DNA of 8,493 nt from contig CAZYLK010000228.1 in NCBI GenBank assembly GCA_964648365.1, positions 1 through 8,493 of the forward strand, in the 5' to 3' direction. The position numbers and the translations under genes are program-made. The stretch comes from SURF-32 sp964648365. Lineage in GTDB: Bacteria > Planctomycetota > Phycisphaerae > UBA1845. The notes beneath the pieces are model-generated. The model had not been told where the DNA came from. It made no database searches and saw nothing but the letters and a program-made list of their open reading frames with translations. Below, one piece after another: positions 1 to 6,077 of this stretch. The number at the start of each line of letters is the position of its first letter. The first letter of the stretch is position 1.

Positions 1-494
1 AGGTGGCGATCAACGCTTCGCTCACCGGCCACCTGGTGTTCAGCACGCTGCACACGAACGACTCGCCCACGGCCACCACGCGACTGCTCGACATGGGCGT
101 GGAGCCGTTCCTCGTGTCCAGTTCGGTCAGCGGCGTGCTGGCCCAGCGCCTCGTGCGCCGCATCTGCGCCGACTGCCGCGTCGAGTACAAGCCGGACCCG
201 CTCGATCTTCCGCCGGACTTTCCGACGGACCGGTGTGAAGTCGTCTACCGCGGGGAGGGGTGCCGTGAGTGCCGCCATACCGGCTATCGGGGGCGACTGG
301 GCATCTTCGAACTGCTGGTGATCAACGACGACATCCGCGAGATGATCGTCCAGCGGAAGAGTGCCGGCCTGATCGGCAAGCGCGCCCGTCAGGACGGCTA
401 CAAGCTCATGCGCGAGGACGGTTGGGAGAAGGTCGAAGAGGGCATGACCACCGTCGAGGAAGTCGTCCGCGTCACGCACATCGGCGCGACCTAG
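1..494 (+). CDS. gspE: GspE/PilB-family secretion ATPase, C-terminal part (5' truncated by window edge)
   Basis: This is the last 163 codons of a type II secretion / type IV pilus assembly ATPase, the cytoplasmic motor that drives pseudopilus assembly. The frame is already open at base 1; the GTG at 3 is an internal valine, not a start. Visible features, counted from that valine, are the His box (ALTGHL-type sequence SLTGHLVFSTLHTND, residues 6-20), then the AQRLVRRIC segment, then the GspE/PilB zinc module with cysteine pairs C55/C58 and C87/C90 separated by 28 residues and followed by HTGYRGR. The C-terminus TTVEEVVRVT is the normal family ending. Walker A and B lie upstream of the window. 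The stop is TAG at 492-494, and a second ATPase of the same family begins 49 bp later. Family assignment is firm. Whether it serves a secretion system or a pilus cannot be told from this fragment. Confidence 0.93.
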   Translation, partial: VAINASLTGHLVFSTLHTNDSPTATTRLLDMGVEPFLVSSSVSGVLAQRLVRRICADCRVEYKPDPLDLPPDFPTDRCEVVYRGEGCRECRHTGYRGRLGIFELLVINDDIREMIVQRKSAGLIGKRARQDGYKLMREDGWEKVEEGMTTVEEVVRVTHIGAT

Positions 495-543
495 CCGGTC
501 GCGGGTTGACCGCCGCCCGATCGGCCGCGACAGTGCGCGCTCC

Positions 544-1728
544 ATGACGCGCGAACAGCACGACGTCTCCGGCCTGGTCGATGATCTGCTTTTGCGGGCA
601 TTGCGCCGCCGGGCCAGCGACGTCCATTTTGACCCCACCGATACCGACCTGCTCGTCCGCATTCGGGTCGACGGGCAATTACTTGATCTGGAACGGATTC
701 CCGCCCGACTCGGTCCGAATGTCATCACGCGACTGAAGGTACTCGGATCGCTGCTGACCTACCGGATGGACATTCCGCAGGAGGGCGGGCTGGCCTGGCG
801 ACCGGGGGCCGCGGGCGCCGCCAAGTCGGACGTTCCAGCGCGCGCCTCAGCCCCAACCGTGCCCTTGGACGACGTGAGCGACCTCCGCGTGGCGACGTTT
901 CCAACCGTTCGTGGCGAGCGGGCGGTGGTGCGCGTCTTCACGCGGCAATCGGGTCTTCAATCGCTCGACGACCTGGGTCTTGTGGCGGAGCAGGTCGCTG
1001 CGCTGCGGGCGGTCGTCCGGCAACCCGCCGGGCTGATCGTGTTCACGGGCCCGGCCGGCAGCGGCAAGTCCACCACGATGTACGCGCTGATCCGCGACTG
1101 CCTGGCGCGGTTTCCCGAACGCAGCGTGGTGACGCTGGAGGATCCGGTCGAGCAGCGCATCGACCGGGTGACGCAGATTCAGATTCACCCGCATGGCGAA
1201 CTCAGCTACGAGCGCTGCCTGCGATCGCTGTTGCGGCAGGACATTCAGGTCGTTCTCATTGGCGAGATTCGGGACGCGCGCACGGCCGCGGTGACGATCG
1301 AGGCCGCGTTGACGGGCCATCTGATTCTGACCACGGTCCACAGCAGTGATCCCGCGGAGACGGTGTTGCGGCTGCTGGAGATGGGTATCCCGGCGTATCA
1401 GCTTGTCAGCACGCTGGCGCTGGTCTGTGCTCAGCGTTTGCTGCGCCGGCGGTGCGGGGCCTGTCCACCAGCGCCCGACGTCTGCGCGCGATGCCTCGGA
1501 ACCGGGTATGCCGGGCGGACCGCCATCGCCCAGATGGTGTCGATCACCGATGAGCTACGGCCGATGGTGCGGGGCCATCCGTCCGCCGCGGAGTTGCGTG
1601 CGGCGATGGCCAGGCAGGCGCCCCCGCTGGCCGCGCAAGCTGGGTTGGCCGTGAGGGCGGGTGTGACGACGGTCGAGGAGGTCGAGCGTGTTCTGGGGGC
1701 AAGTGTGGGAAGGGCTTTCAGCCCGTGA
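544..1728 (+). CDS. gspE: Second GspE-type secretion ATPase, short form lacking the N-terminal N1 domain
   Basis: The 394-residue product is a GspE/PilB-family AAA-like ATPase. The N2 domain begins almost at once (ASDVHFDP, 24-31; VRIRVDGQLL, 38-47), so the 100-170-residue N1 region of full-length GspE, which in type II systems binds GspL, is absent. The ATPase core is complete: Walker A GPAGSGKST (169-177), Asp box TLEDPVE (197-203), Walker B VVLIGEIRD with Glu241 (236-244), and His box LTGHLILTTVHSSD (256-269). The zinc cysteines are C304/C307 and C314/C317, with only six residues between the pairs against 28 in the upstream paralogue. An Ala/Pro-rich stretch (about 86-110) is inserted before DLRVATFPTVRGERAVV. 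RQDIQ replaces the usual RQDPD before Walker B. ATG 544 is chosen because the N2 domain follows directly; no clear ribosome site is seen. It is unlikely to be PilT, which lacks the cysteine module. The last residues (GRAFSP) lie in a repeat-like hairpin. Confidence 0.92.
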   Translation: MTREQHDVSGLVDDLLLRALRRRASDVHFDPTDTDLLVRIRVDGQLLDLERIPARLGPNVITRLKVLGSLLTYRMDIPQEGGLAWRPGAAGAAKSDVPARASAPTVPLDDVSDLRVATFPTVRGERAVVRVFTRQSGLQSLDDLGLVAEQVAALRAVVRQPAGLIVFTGPAGSGKSTTMYALIRDCLARFPERSVVTLEDPVEQRIDRVTQIQIHPHGELSYERCLRSLLRQDIQVVLIGEIRDARTAAVTIEAALTGHLILTTVHSSDPAETVLRLLEMGIPAYQLVSTLALVCAQRLLRRRCGACPPAPDVCARCLGTGYAGRTAIAQMVSITDELRPMVRGHPSAAELRAAMARQAPPLAAQAGLAVRAGVTTVEEVERVLGASVGRAFSP

Positions 1729-1888
1729 TTGCTCCGGTTGCAAACGTGTGCCACCGTCGATCACCTGTTACAAACCGGTGCCACAGGTGCCACATGGTGC
1801 CACCGGAGCCACACCGGGCGCTAACGGGAGCCGGGCTTGCCCGTCTGAACCGGTGATGGTGACGACAACACCGGTCGGGGGTTGATGG
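1729..1888. repeat. Repeat-rich spacer with iterated GTGCCAC motifs
   Basis: GTGCCAC occurs at 1748-1754, 1778-1784, 1787-1793 and 1797-1803, with a variant GAGCCAC at 1806-1812, so the last four copies are spaced 9-10 bp apart. A longer imperfect direct repeat, GTTGCAAACGTGTGCCAC at 1737-1754 and GTTACAAACCGGTGCCAC at 1767-1784 (15 of 18 identical), has a 30-bp period. ACGGG (1824-1828) and CCCGT (1840-1844) can form a further small stem, and a 7-bp inverted repeat follows. The spacer sits between the second ATPase and the first platform gene and is the only long gap in the run. It could be an intergenic repeat element or a cluster of protein-binding sites; the sequence does not decide. Confidence 0.6.
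1849..1875. promoter_or_regulatory. Perfect 7-bp inverted repeat just upstream of gspF start
   Basis: ACCGGTG at 1849-1855 is mirrored exactly by CACCGGT at 1869-1875, with a 13-base centre. The right arm ends 13 bp before the GspF ATG and directly abuts the GGGGG ribosome-binding stretch at 1877-1881. A third copy of ACCGGTG occurs at 1774-1780. It may be an operator or a leader hairpin affecting translation of gspF. The structure is seen directly; the function is inferred. Confidence 0.4.
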
Positions 1889-3079
1889 ATGATCGCATTT
1901 CAATATCGGGCCCGCTGTGCGAGCGGGGCGATGATGTCGGGCGTTCTGGAGGCGAACGACGAGGCCGAAGCGGCGCGCCAGTTGGGCGAGATGGGGTTGT
2001 CGGAGGTGGCCGTGAGCCGCTCGCCCGCCCGCGTCGGACGACCCATCGGCTCCGATGACTTCCTGTTCTTCAACGAGCAACTGGCGTCGCTCGCCCACAG
2101 CGGCATCTGTCTGGACGAAGGGCTGCGGCAGCTTGCACGGGACATCGACTCGCCCAGGTTGAAACGCACGATTGAGCAGATCGCGACGGACTTGCAGAGC
2201 GGACAGCCGCTCGACCAGGCGCTGAGTCGTCATTCGGCGATGCTGCCCGGCCGGTATTCCCGCGTGGTTCATGCCGGCCTGGCCAGCGGGCAACTCGCGC
2301 CGACACTGCTCAATCTGTCCAGCCATCTGCGGCTGATGGCGCAGACGCGGCAGCTTGTGGCGCGGACGCTGACGTATCCCGCGATCGTGCTGGTGGTGGC
2401 GTGCCTGATCTTCATGCTGGTGATCTGGTACGTCGTCCCGCAGTTCGAAACGATCTTCCATGACTTCGAAGTCGATCTGCCCCCCATTACGAAAGCATTC
2501 ATGGCGCTGGGTCGTGCCGCGCCGTCAATTGCCGTCGGAGGGGGGGCGGTCGTGATCGTCGGCCTGATGATGTGGTTCGGGAGCGGCCTTTCGGCTGGCG
2601 GCCGGGCGGCGCGCGAGATGCTTCTGCTCTCGCTGCCGCTGATCGGCACGCTCATGCGCGATTCGCTGCGGGCGCGGTTCCTGCGGGCGCTGGCGTACGG
2701 GGTCGGCAGCGGGATGCCCTTACCTGAGTCGATCCGGCTGGGGGCCGACGCGACCGGCAGCGCCTGGGCGGCGCGGGACGCGGAGGCCGTGGCCCGGCGC
2801 GTCGAGGCGGGAGACTCCAGCCAGGTCGCGTGCGAGCACAGCCGCGTCGTTCCCGCGCTGGTCGGATACTCGGTGCAGGTCGGTGGAGATCGGGAGGACA
2901 CACAGCGGGCGCTGTCGCGGCTGGCCCAGGCGTACGCCGTTCGGGCCACGCAGACACAGATGCGCATTCAGACTTGGTTGATGCCGGCGCTCGTGGTCTT
3001 CATGGGCGTGTTCATCGGTCTGCTGATCGTCGCGATCTTCCTGCCGCTGATGAACCTCATCGAGTCGGTCTCCGGCTGA
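1889..3079 (+). CDS. gspF: GspF/PilC-family inner-membrane platform protein
   Basis: The 396-residue protein has the standard length and plan of the inner-membrane platform that couples the ATPase to pseudopilin assembly. The N-terminus has the family opening (FQYRARCASGAMMSGVLEA, residues 4-22, and a short AARQLGEMGL stretch). The first F domain (about 57-180) starts with FNEQLASLAHSGICLDEGL and ends in a membrane segment (166-183) followed by the signature VVPQFETIFHDFEVDLPPIT (182-201). A second membrane segment spans 212-230. The second F domain (about 260-385) starts with RFLRALAYGVGSGMPLPESI and ends in a third membrane segment (364-388). ATG 1889 is preceded by GGGGG at 1877-1881 with 7-base spacing; the nearby ATG at 1885 is in another frame. 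The next gene starts 7 bp after the stop, and that gene is a diverged paralogue. Confidence in the family is high. Confidence 0.95.
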   Translation: MIAFQYRARCASGAMMSGVLEANDEAEAARQLGEMGLSEVAVSRSPARVGRPIGSDDFLFFNEQLASLAHSGICLDEGLRQLARDIDSPRLKRTIEQIATDLQSGQPLDQALSRHSAMLPGRYSRVVHAGLASGQLAPTLLNLSSHLRLMAQTRQLVARTLTYPAIVLVVACLIFMLVIWYVVPQFETIFHDFEVDLPPITKAFMALGRAAPSIAVGGGAVVIVGLMMWFGSGLSAGGRAAREMLLLSLPLIGTLMRDSLRARFLRALAYGVGSGMPLPESIRLGADATGSAWAARDAEAVARRVEAGDSSQVACEHSRVVPALVGYSVQVGGDREDTQRALSRLAQAYAVRATQTQMRIQTWLMPALVVFMGVFIGLLIVAIFLPLMNLIESVSG

Positions 3080-3086
3080 CGGCGCC

Positions 3087-4352
3087 ATGAACGGGAGTGC
3101 ACCACTGTTGCTCGCTCAAACGCTCATCGCGATTCCTGTCGGGCTGGCCGTTCTGATGCTCGCCCTTGCGATCGTATGGGCCGCGTGGCACTCGATCGCG
3201 ACGCTCTGGGGGACGGTCTGCTGGGCGCTGTCCGGGGAAGGGGGCAGTCTTCACGTCGAAGGGTTCCGCACGGGCGGCGCACGGCAACGACGCACGCTGG
3301 AGTTGCACCGCGTGATCACACACGTCGGGCTGGCCATCAAGGCGAAACTGCCGCTGGCGCCCGCGCTCAAGAGTGCCGCCAGCGGCGAAGCCCGTCGCGT
3401 TCGCAACATGCTCGAAGGCCTGGCCGAGTATCTGGAAGCCGGCGGAACGCTCTCCCGCGGGTTCCAGACCGCTATCCCCGGCTGTCCGGCCTTGGTGGTG
3501 GCGCTGCTGGAGCACGGCGAGGAATCCGGCCAGGTGCCTGCCGTCGTCGAGAACATCGACGCGATGTATGCCGACCGCATCCTTGATCCGAGCGACACCG
3601 TTCGCAGCGGCCGGCCGGCGGTCTGGATCGCCCTGGTCACGATGATGGTGGCCTGCGCGACCGTCGGCGGGGTTCTGACGTGGGTCATTCCGAAGTTTCG
3701 AGACATCTTCGATGACTTCGACGTGGAGATTCCCGGGATCACGGAGACGCTCGTCACGATCTATCCGGCGGCGCTGATGTCGCTTGTGGTCCTCCTGGGG
3801 CTGACTTTGATCGCCGCCGCGATTCTGTCGTTCGAAGGGCTGGCGCGAACCCGCGGCCGGCCCGGACTGCTGGCGCGCGGGGTCGCGTGGGTGCGATGGC
3901 TTCTGCCGGCGACGCGGCGGATCGACTTCGGGGGGGGCATGGCGCTGGTGGCGTCTCAACTGGCCATGCTGCTGAAGGCCGGCCTGCCGCTGGACGGGCT
4001 GCGCGGCCTCGCAACCCTTCTGTCTCCGGCCAACTATTTGTGGTGGCGGGTCGAGGCGTTTGAACAGGCGCTGCGCGCCGGCCGCGCGCCCGACGATGCC
4101 GCCCGGCAGGCGGAACTGGGCACGGTGATGGTGTCGGCGCTTACCATGATCGCCCGCGGCGAGCCGGTGGACTCCGTGCTGGGTCACGCGGTCGAGTACT
4201 ACGAGGCGATCGCCCGGCGCTGGCGGAGCGCCGTCGCGGCCGTGATCGAACCGGCGGCGACGCTGCTGGCCGCGGGCGTCGTGCTGTTCGTCATGCTGGC
4301 GCTGTTCGTGCCCCTGGTGGCGCTGATCAACGGCGTCCTGGAGACGATGTGA
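3087..4352 (+). CDS. gspF: Second, divergent GspF-type platform protein with extra N-terminal membrane segment
   Basis: The 421-residue membrane protein belongs to the type II secretion F family but is diverged. In place of the soluble FxYxA N-terminus it begins with a hydrophobic segment (about 11-33). The first F domain (about 72-178) keeps LHRVITHVGLAIKAKLPLAPAL and LLEHGEESGQVP (the GExSG motif). Membrane segment 178-200 is followed by the signature VIPKFRDIFDDFDVEIPGIT (200-219), clearly related to the same stretch in the preceding protein. Further membrane segments lie at about 226-248 and 391-413. The second F domain (from about 282) contains MALVASQLAMLLKAGLPLDGL. The gene lies 7 bp after gspF and its TGA overlaps the next ATG by one base, so it is translated as part of the operon. 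It probably forms a second or mixed platform with the upstream GspF; this is an inference from context. Confidence 0.88.
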   Translation: MNGSAPLLLAQTLIAIPVGLAVLMLALAIVWAAWHSIATLWGTVCWALSGEGGSLHVEGFRTGGARQRRTLELHRVITHVGLAIKAKLPLAPALKSAASGEARRVRNMLEGLAEYLEAGGTLSRGFQTAIPGCPALVVALLEHGEESGQVPAVVENIDAMYADRILDPSDTVRSGRPAVWIALVTMMVACATVGGVLTWVIPKFRDIFDDFDVEIPGITETLVTIYPAALMSLVVLLGLTLIAAAILSFEGLARTRGRPGLLARGVAWVRWLLPATRRIDFGGGMALVASQLAMLLKAGLPLDGLRGLATLLSPANYLWWRVEAFEQALRAGRAPDDAARQAELGTVMVSALTMIARGEPVDSVLGHAVEYYEAIARRWRSAVAAVIEPAATLLAAGVVLFVMLALFVPLVALINGVLETM

Positions 4353-4747
4353 TGTCACTACGCACACCGCACCCGCGCCGTGGGAAGGGCATGATACTCG
4401 CGGAAGCCTGCGTGGCGCTGGCGCTGATCGCGACGATCGTGGCCCTGTCGTCTACGCTGCTGATCCGCTACAGCCTGGCGACGGACTACTACCTCAATTG
4501 CCGCCGCGTCCAGTTGGGCGTGGAATCTCAGATTGACCGCCTGCGCGCGGGCGCCCTGGCAGCAGGCGAGTTCCCTTTCACGGATGACGGCGGCATTACG
4601 TACACGCTCTCCAGAATGGAGACGCCGGAGGCCTGGCAACCTCTGACCGCCGTCGTCGTGGTCGGCGAGTTCGCGGCCAAGCATGGGAGGATCGTTCGCG
4701 TCGAAGCGCGCACCATGATCCCGACCGCGGGGGGGGAGGGAGACTGA
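4352..4747 (+). CDS. Pseudopilin-like protein with class III signal (GspI-like)
   Basis: This small protein (131 residues from ATG 4352) has a prepilin-type signal. A basic 13-residue leader ends in RRGKG, the peptidase site is G13|M14, and Glu18 stands at mature position +5 in MILAEACVALALIATIVALSS, which is also the membrane segment (about 14-36). After it comes an alpha-helical stretch (NCRRVQLGVESQIDRLRAG) and a short beta-type C-terminal part (AVVVVGEF, RIVRVEART). The pattern LAEACVALALI is closest to GspI, the minor pseudopilin; the assignment within pseudopilins is tentative. A GTG at 4349 is an alternative start, but ATG 4352 overlaps the upstream TGA by one base and has GGAG at 4340-4343 with 8-base spacing. 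It lies 2 bp before the next pseudopilin gene. Confidence 0.82.
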   Translation: MSLRTPHPRRGKGMILAEACVALALIATIVALSSTLLIRYSLATDYYLNCRRVQLGVESQIDRLRAGALAAGEFPFTDDGGITYTLSRMETPEAWQPLTAVVVVGEFAAKHGRIVRVEARTMIPTAGGEGD

Positions 4748-4749
4748 CC

Positions 4750-5274
4750 ATGCAGGAGCGTCGACGAAAAGCGGTTGTGATCGTGGAGATGCTGACGATG
4801 GTCATGGTGATTCTGATCACCGGCGGCCTGGTCATGCTCTCCCTCGAGGCGCTGCTGGAGGCACATGACCGAGTCGCCGATCGCTCCAACCGGTATGCCA
4901 CCATCAGCGATCTTCTGACCACGCTGCGTGCGGATGTCCGGCAGGCGGACACGGCCGAATTCGGCACGGCAACAACGGACGATGGAGCGCAGCAGGTTCT
5001 GACGCTGCGCCGTGCGGACGGTGACGTGGTGTATCGCACGTCGGGGCATCGGGTCACGCGATCAAGCGGCGCGGCGAACGGCGCCTTCTGCGAGTGGGAC
5101 GATCCGGATCTGACCGTGCGATGGCCGGATGCGTCAGCGCCCGCCGGCAAGCTGGTCCGGATGGTCCTGACGTGGAATCCCACACGGCCGCACGACACCG
5201 CGCCCGTCGTTGAATTCGACATCACGATCGCAACGGCCGGCGAGCGGCGGGAAAGGACGGCGGACGATGAATGA
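4750..5274 (+). CDS. Pseudopilin-like protein (GspJ-like) with Ala at the -1 cleavage position
   Basis: The 174-residue protein starts MQERRRKA, then a hydrophobic helix VVIVEMLTMVMVILITGGLVML (about 9-30). Glu13 is at the expected +5 position if cleavage is after Ala8. That puts alanine, not the near-invariant glycine, at -1, and no glycine lies nearby. The segment LLTTLRADVRQADTAEF (55-71) resembles the region after the helix in GspJ-type minor pseudopilins. The rest is a soluble beta-rich domain with one cysteine. ATG 4750 has a good ribosome site (GGGAGG, 4734-4739). It overlaps the next gene by 8 bp, implying coupled translation. Pseudopilin identity is well supported by the N-terminus and context; the GspJ label is tentative. 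Confidence 0.78.
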   Translation: MQERRRKAVVIVEMLTMVMVILITGGLVMLSLEALLEAHDRVADRSNRYATISDLLTTLRADVRQADTAEFGTATTDDGAQQVLTLRRADGDVVYRTSGHRVTRSSGAANGAFCEWDDPDLTVRWPDASAPAGKLVRMVLTWNPTRPHDTAPVVEFDITIATAGERRERTADDE

Positions 5275-5755
5275 TCTGCAGGCGACAGGACCGGCTCCGC
5301 GCGGCGCCGTCGCGGCGAGGTCGCGCATCGGAGGCGGGTGCAGCGTCGCCGGGAGACAGGACGGGAACTTCGGCCTGGCCCGCCGGCGTCGATCCCGCGG
5401 ACTGGTGCTGATCGTTGTGCTCGTCTGCATGACGCTGGCGGGGTCGCTGGTGGTGCTGATCAGCGGCAGCCTCGCCGGTTACGCGACGACGGTCCGTCAG
5501 GAACGCATCGAGATGACGATGCGCCAGCTCATCGACAGCGGGCGCGTCTGGGCCGAGGCGCGGCCGCGGCGCGATCTCGACGCCGGAACGATCACGCTCG
5601 ACGCCGGGCCGTTGGCGCTGCCGGATTCGCAGGCGACTGTGGAAATCGGCGTCGCCGGGTCAGGTGCGGCGCGGGAGCTTCGGATCACCGCCATCCTGAC
5701 GCGCGACGGCGATGCGCCGCTGCGCCGGACGAGCCGGTTTCGGCTGGAGGGGTAA
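5267..5755 (+). CDS. GspK/PilX-like minor pseudopilin with long N-terminal leader
   Basis: From ATG 5267 the protein has 162 residues. A 45-residue, Arg/Gly-rich leader ends in RRRRSRG, then LVLIVVLVCMTLAGSLVVLIS (46-66) forms the membrane helix, cleavable after Gly45. The +5 residue is valine, not glutamate, as in GspK- and PilX-type proteins, which lack Glu5. RQLIDSGRVWAEARP (86-100) resembles the SA-x-A helix after the signal in these proteins. The C-terminal part is a small beta-type domain. The frame is open upstream to an ATG at 5210, but ATG 5267 has AAAGGA at 5252-5257 and overlaps the upstream stop by 8 bp, so it is preferred. It is the last gene of the run and is much shorter than a typical GspK (about 300 residues), so it may be a reduced form. 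Confidence 0.72.
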   Translation: MNDLQATGPAPRGAVAARSRIGGGCSVAGRQDGNFGLARRRRSRGLVLIVVLVCMTLAGSLVVLISGSLAGYATTVRQERIEMTMRQLIDSGRVWAEARPRRDLDAGTITLDAGPLALPDSQATVEIGVAGSGAARELRITAILTRDGDAPLRRTSRFRLEG

Positions 5756-5990
5756 GTCGGTACGGCGGCGGCGCGGCGCGGGTGGGGAAATCTGCATCCG
5801 CGCGCACGCTCCCGACGGCGCGACCGCAAGCGACCGCGATTCTCGATGAAGGAGGCTGCGCGAATATCGTCCTTGTCTCCCAACCGTACGGCATCCGCGT
5901 TCATCTACGGTCGATGTCCGCCCGCCTGTCGATCGTTACGGCGAAGAGAAATGAACCGCAGATGAACGCGGATGAACGCGGATGAGAAAA
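5756..5990. other. Intergenic spacer after the pseudopilin operon
   Basis: With the terminator that follows, this forms a 322-bp stretch without a convincing gene between the pseudopilin operon and the convergent subtilase gene. Short frames cross it on both strands, but none has a credible ribosome site or a recognisable product. The first half is GC-rich and shows nothing. The second half holds the inverted repeat and decamer annotated separately. Confidence 0.6.
5892..5985. repeat. 20-nt inverted repeat linked to a GATGAACGCG tandem decamer
   Basis: Bases 5892-5911 are the reverse complement of 5955-5974 at 19 of 20 positions, with a 43-base centre. The right arm contains GATGAACGCG at 5961-5970, repeated exactly at 5971-5980 and followed by GATGA. 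From memory, GATGAACGC-type decamers are widespread as short intergenic repeats in planctomycetes and other bacteria, where they are often mistranslated as peptides like MNADERG. This points to a repeat element, not a gene. Confidence 0.65.
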
Positions 5991-5992
5991 GA

Positions 5993-6027
5993 CACGGCCG
6001 CGAACCGGCGTCCGGATCGCGGCCGTG
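5993..6027 (-). terminator. Hairpin terminator of the subtilase transcript, possibly bidirectional
   Basis: CACGGCCGCG (5993-6002) pairs perfectly with CGCGGCCGTG (6018-6027). Inside the 15-base centre a second CCGG/CCGG stem can form. Read on the minus strand, the stem is followed by GTCTTTTCTC, a U-rich tail, about 50 nt past the subtilase stop. On the plus strand the tail is only weakly T-rich, so termination of the pseudopilin operon here is less sure. Position between convergent genes fits. Confidence 0.7.
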
Positions 6028-6077
6028 GGCTTGTATGGTGAATCAGAGTCGTTCGAGCCAGTTAACGCCGGAGGTAA

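Noticed and set aside
1738..1774. Promoter for gspF from TTGCAA and TGTTACAAA
   Set aside because: The two elements are 25 bases apart, too far for a normal sigma-70 promoter, and the hexamers match poorly.
1737..1812. Possible CRISPR array in the GTGCCAC repeats
   Set aside because: Units are only 7-18 nt, spacing is irregular (30, 9, 10, 9) and there are no spacers of uniform length.
1688..1885. 65-codon plus-strand frame across the ATPase-gspF spacer
   Set aside because: It is made largely of the GTGCCAC repeats and starts inside the ATPase gene; no ribosome site or domain.
1718..2461. 247-codon minus-strand frame over the spacer and gspF
   Set aside because: Antisense to a firmly identified gspF, with a low-complexity His/Arg/Gln product.
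3057..4367. 436-codon open frame on the minus strand, antisense to the second F protein
   Set aside because: The product is rich in Arg, Gln, His and Asp with no domain, and it mirrors a well-supported membrane protein gene. It is a shadow of GC-rich codon use.
5210..5266. Upstream ATG 5210 as start of the GspK/PilX-like gene
   Set aside because: It would extend the overlap with the previous gene to 65 bp and lengthen an already long leader; ATG 5267 has its own ribosome site.
5338..5985. 215-codon plus-strand frame ending in MNADERG
   Set aside because: It overlaps the pseudopilin gene in another frame and ends inside an intergenic decamer repeat; composition is Arg-rich and shadow-like.
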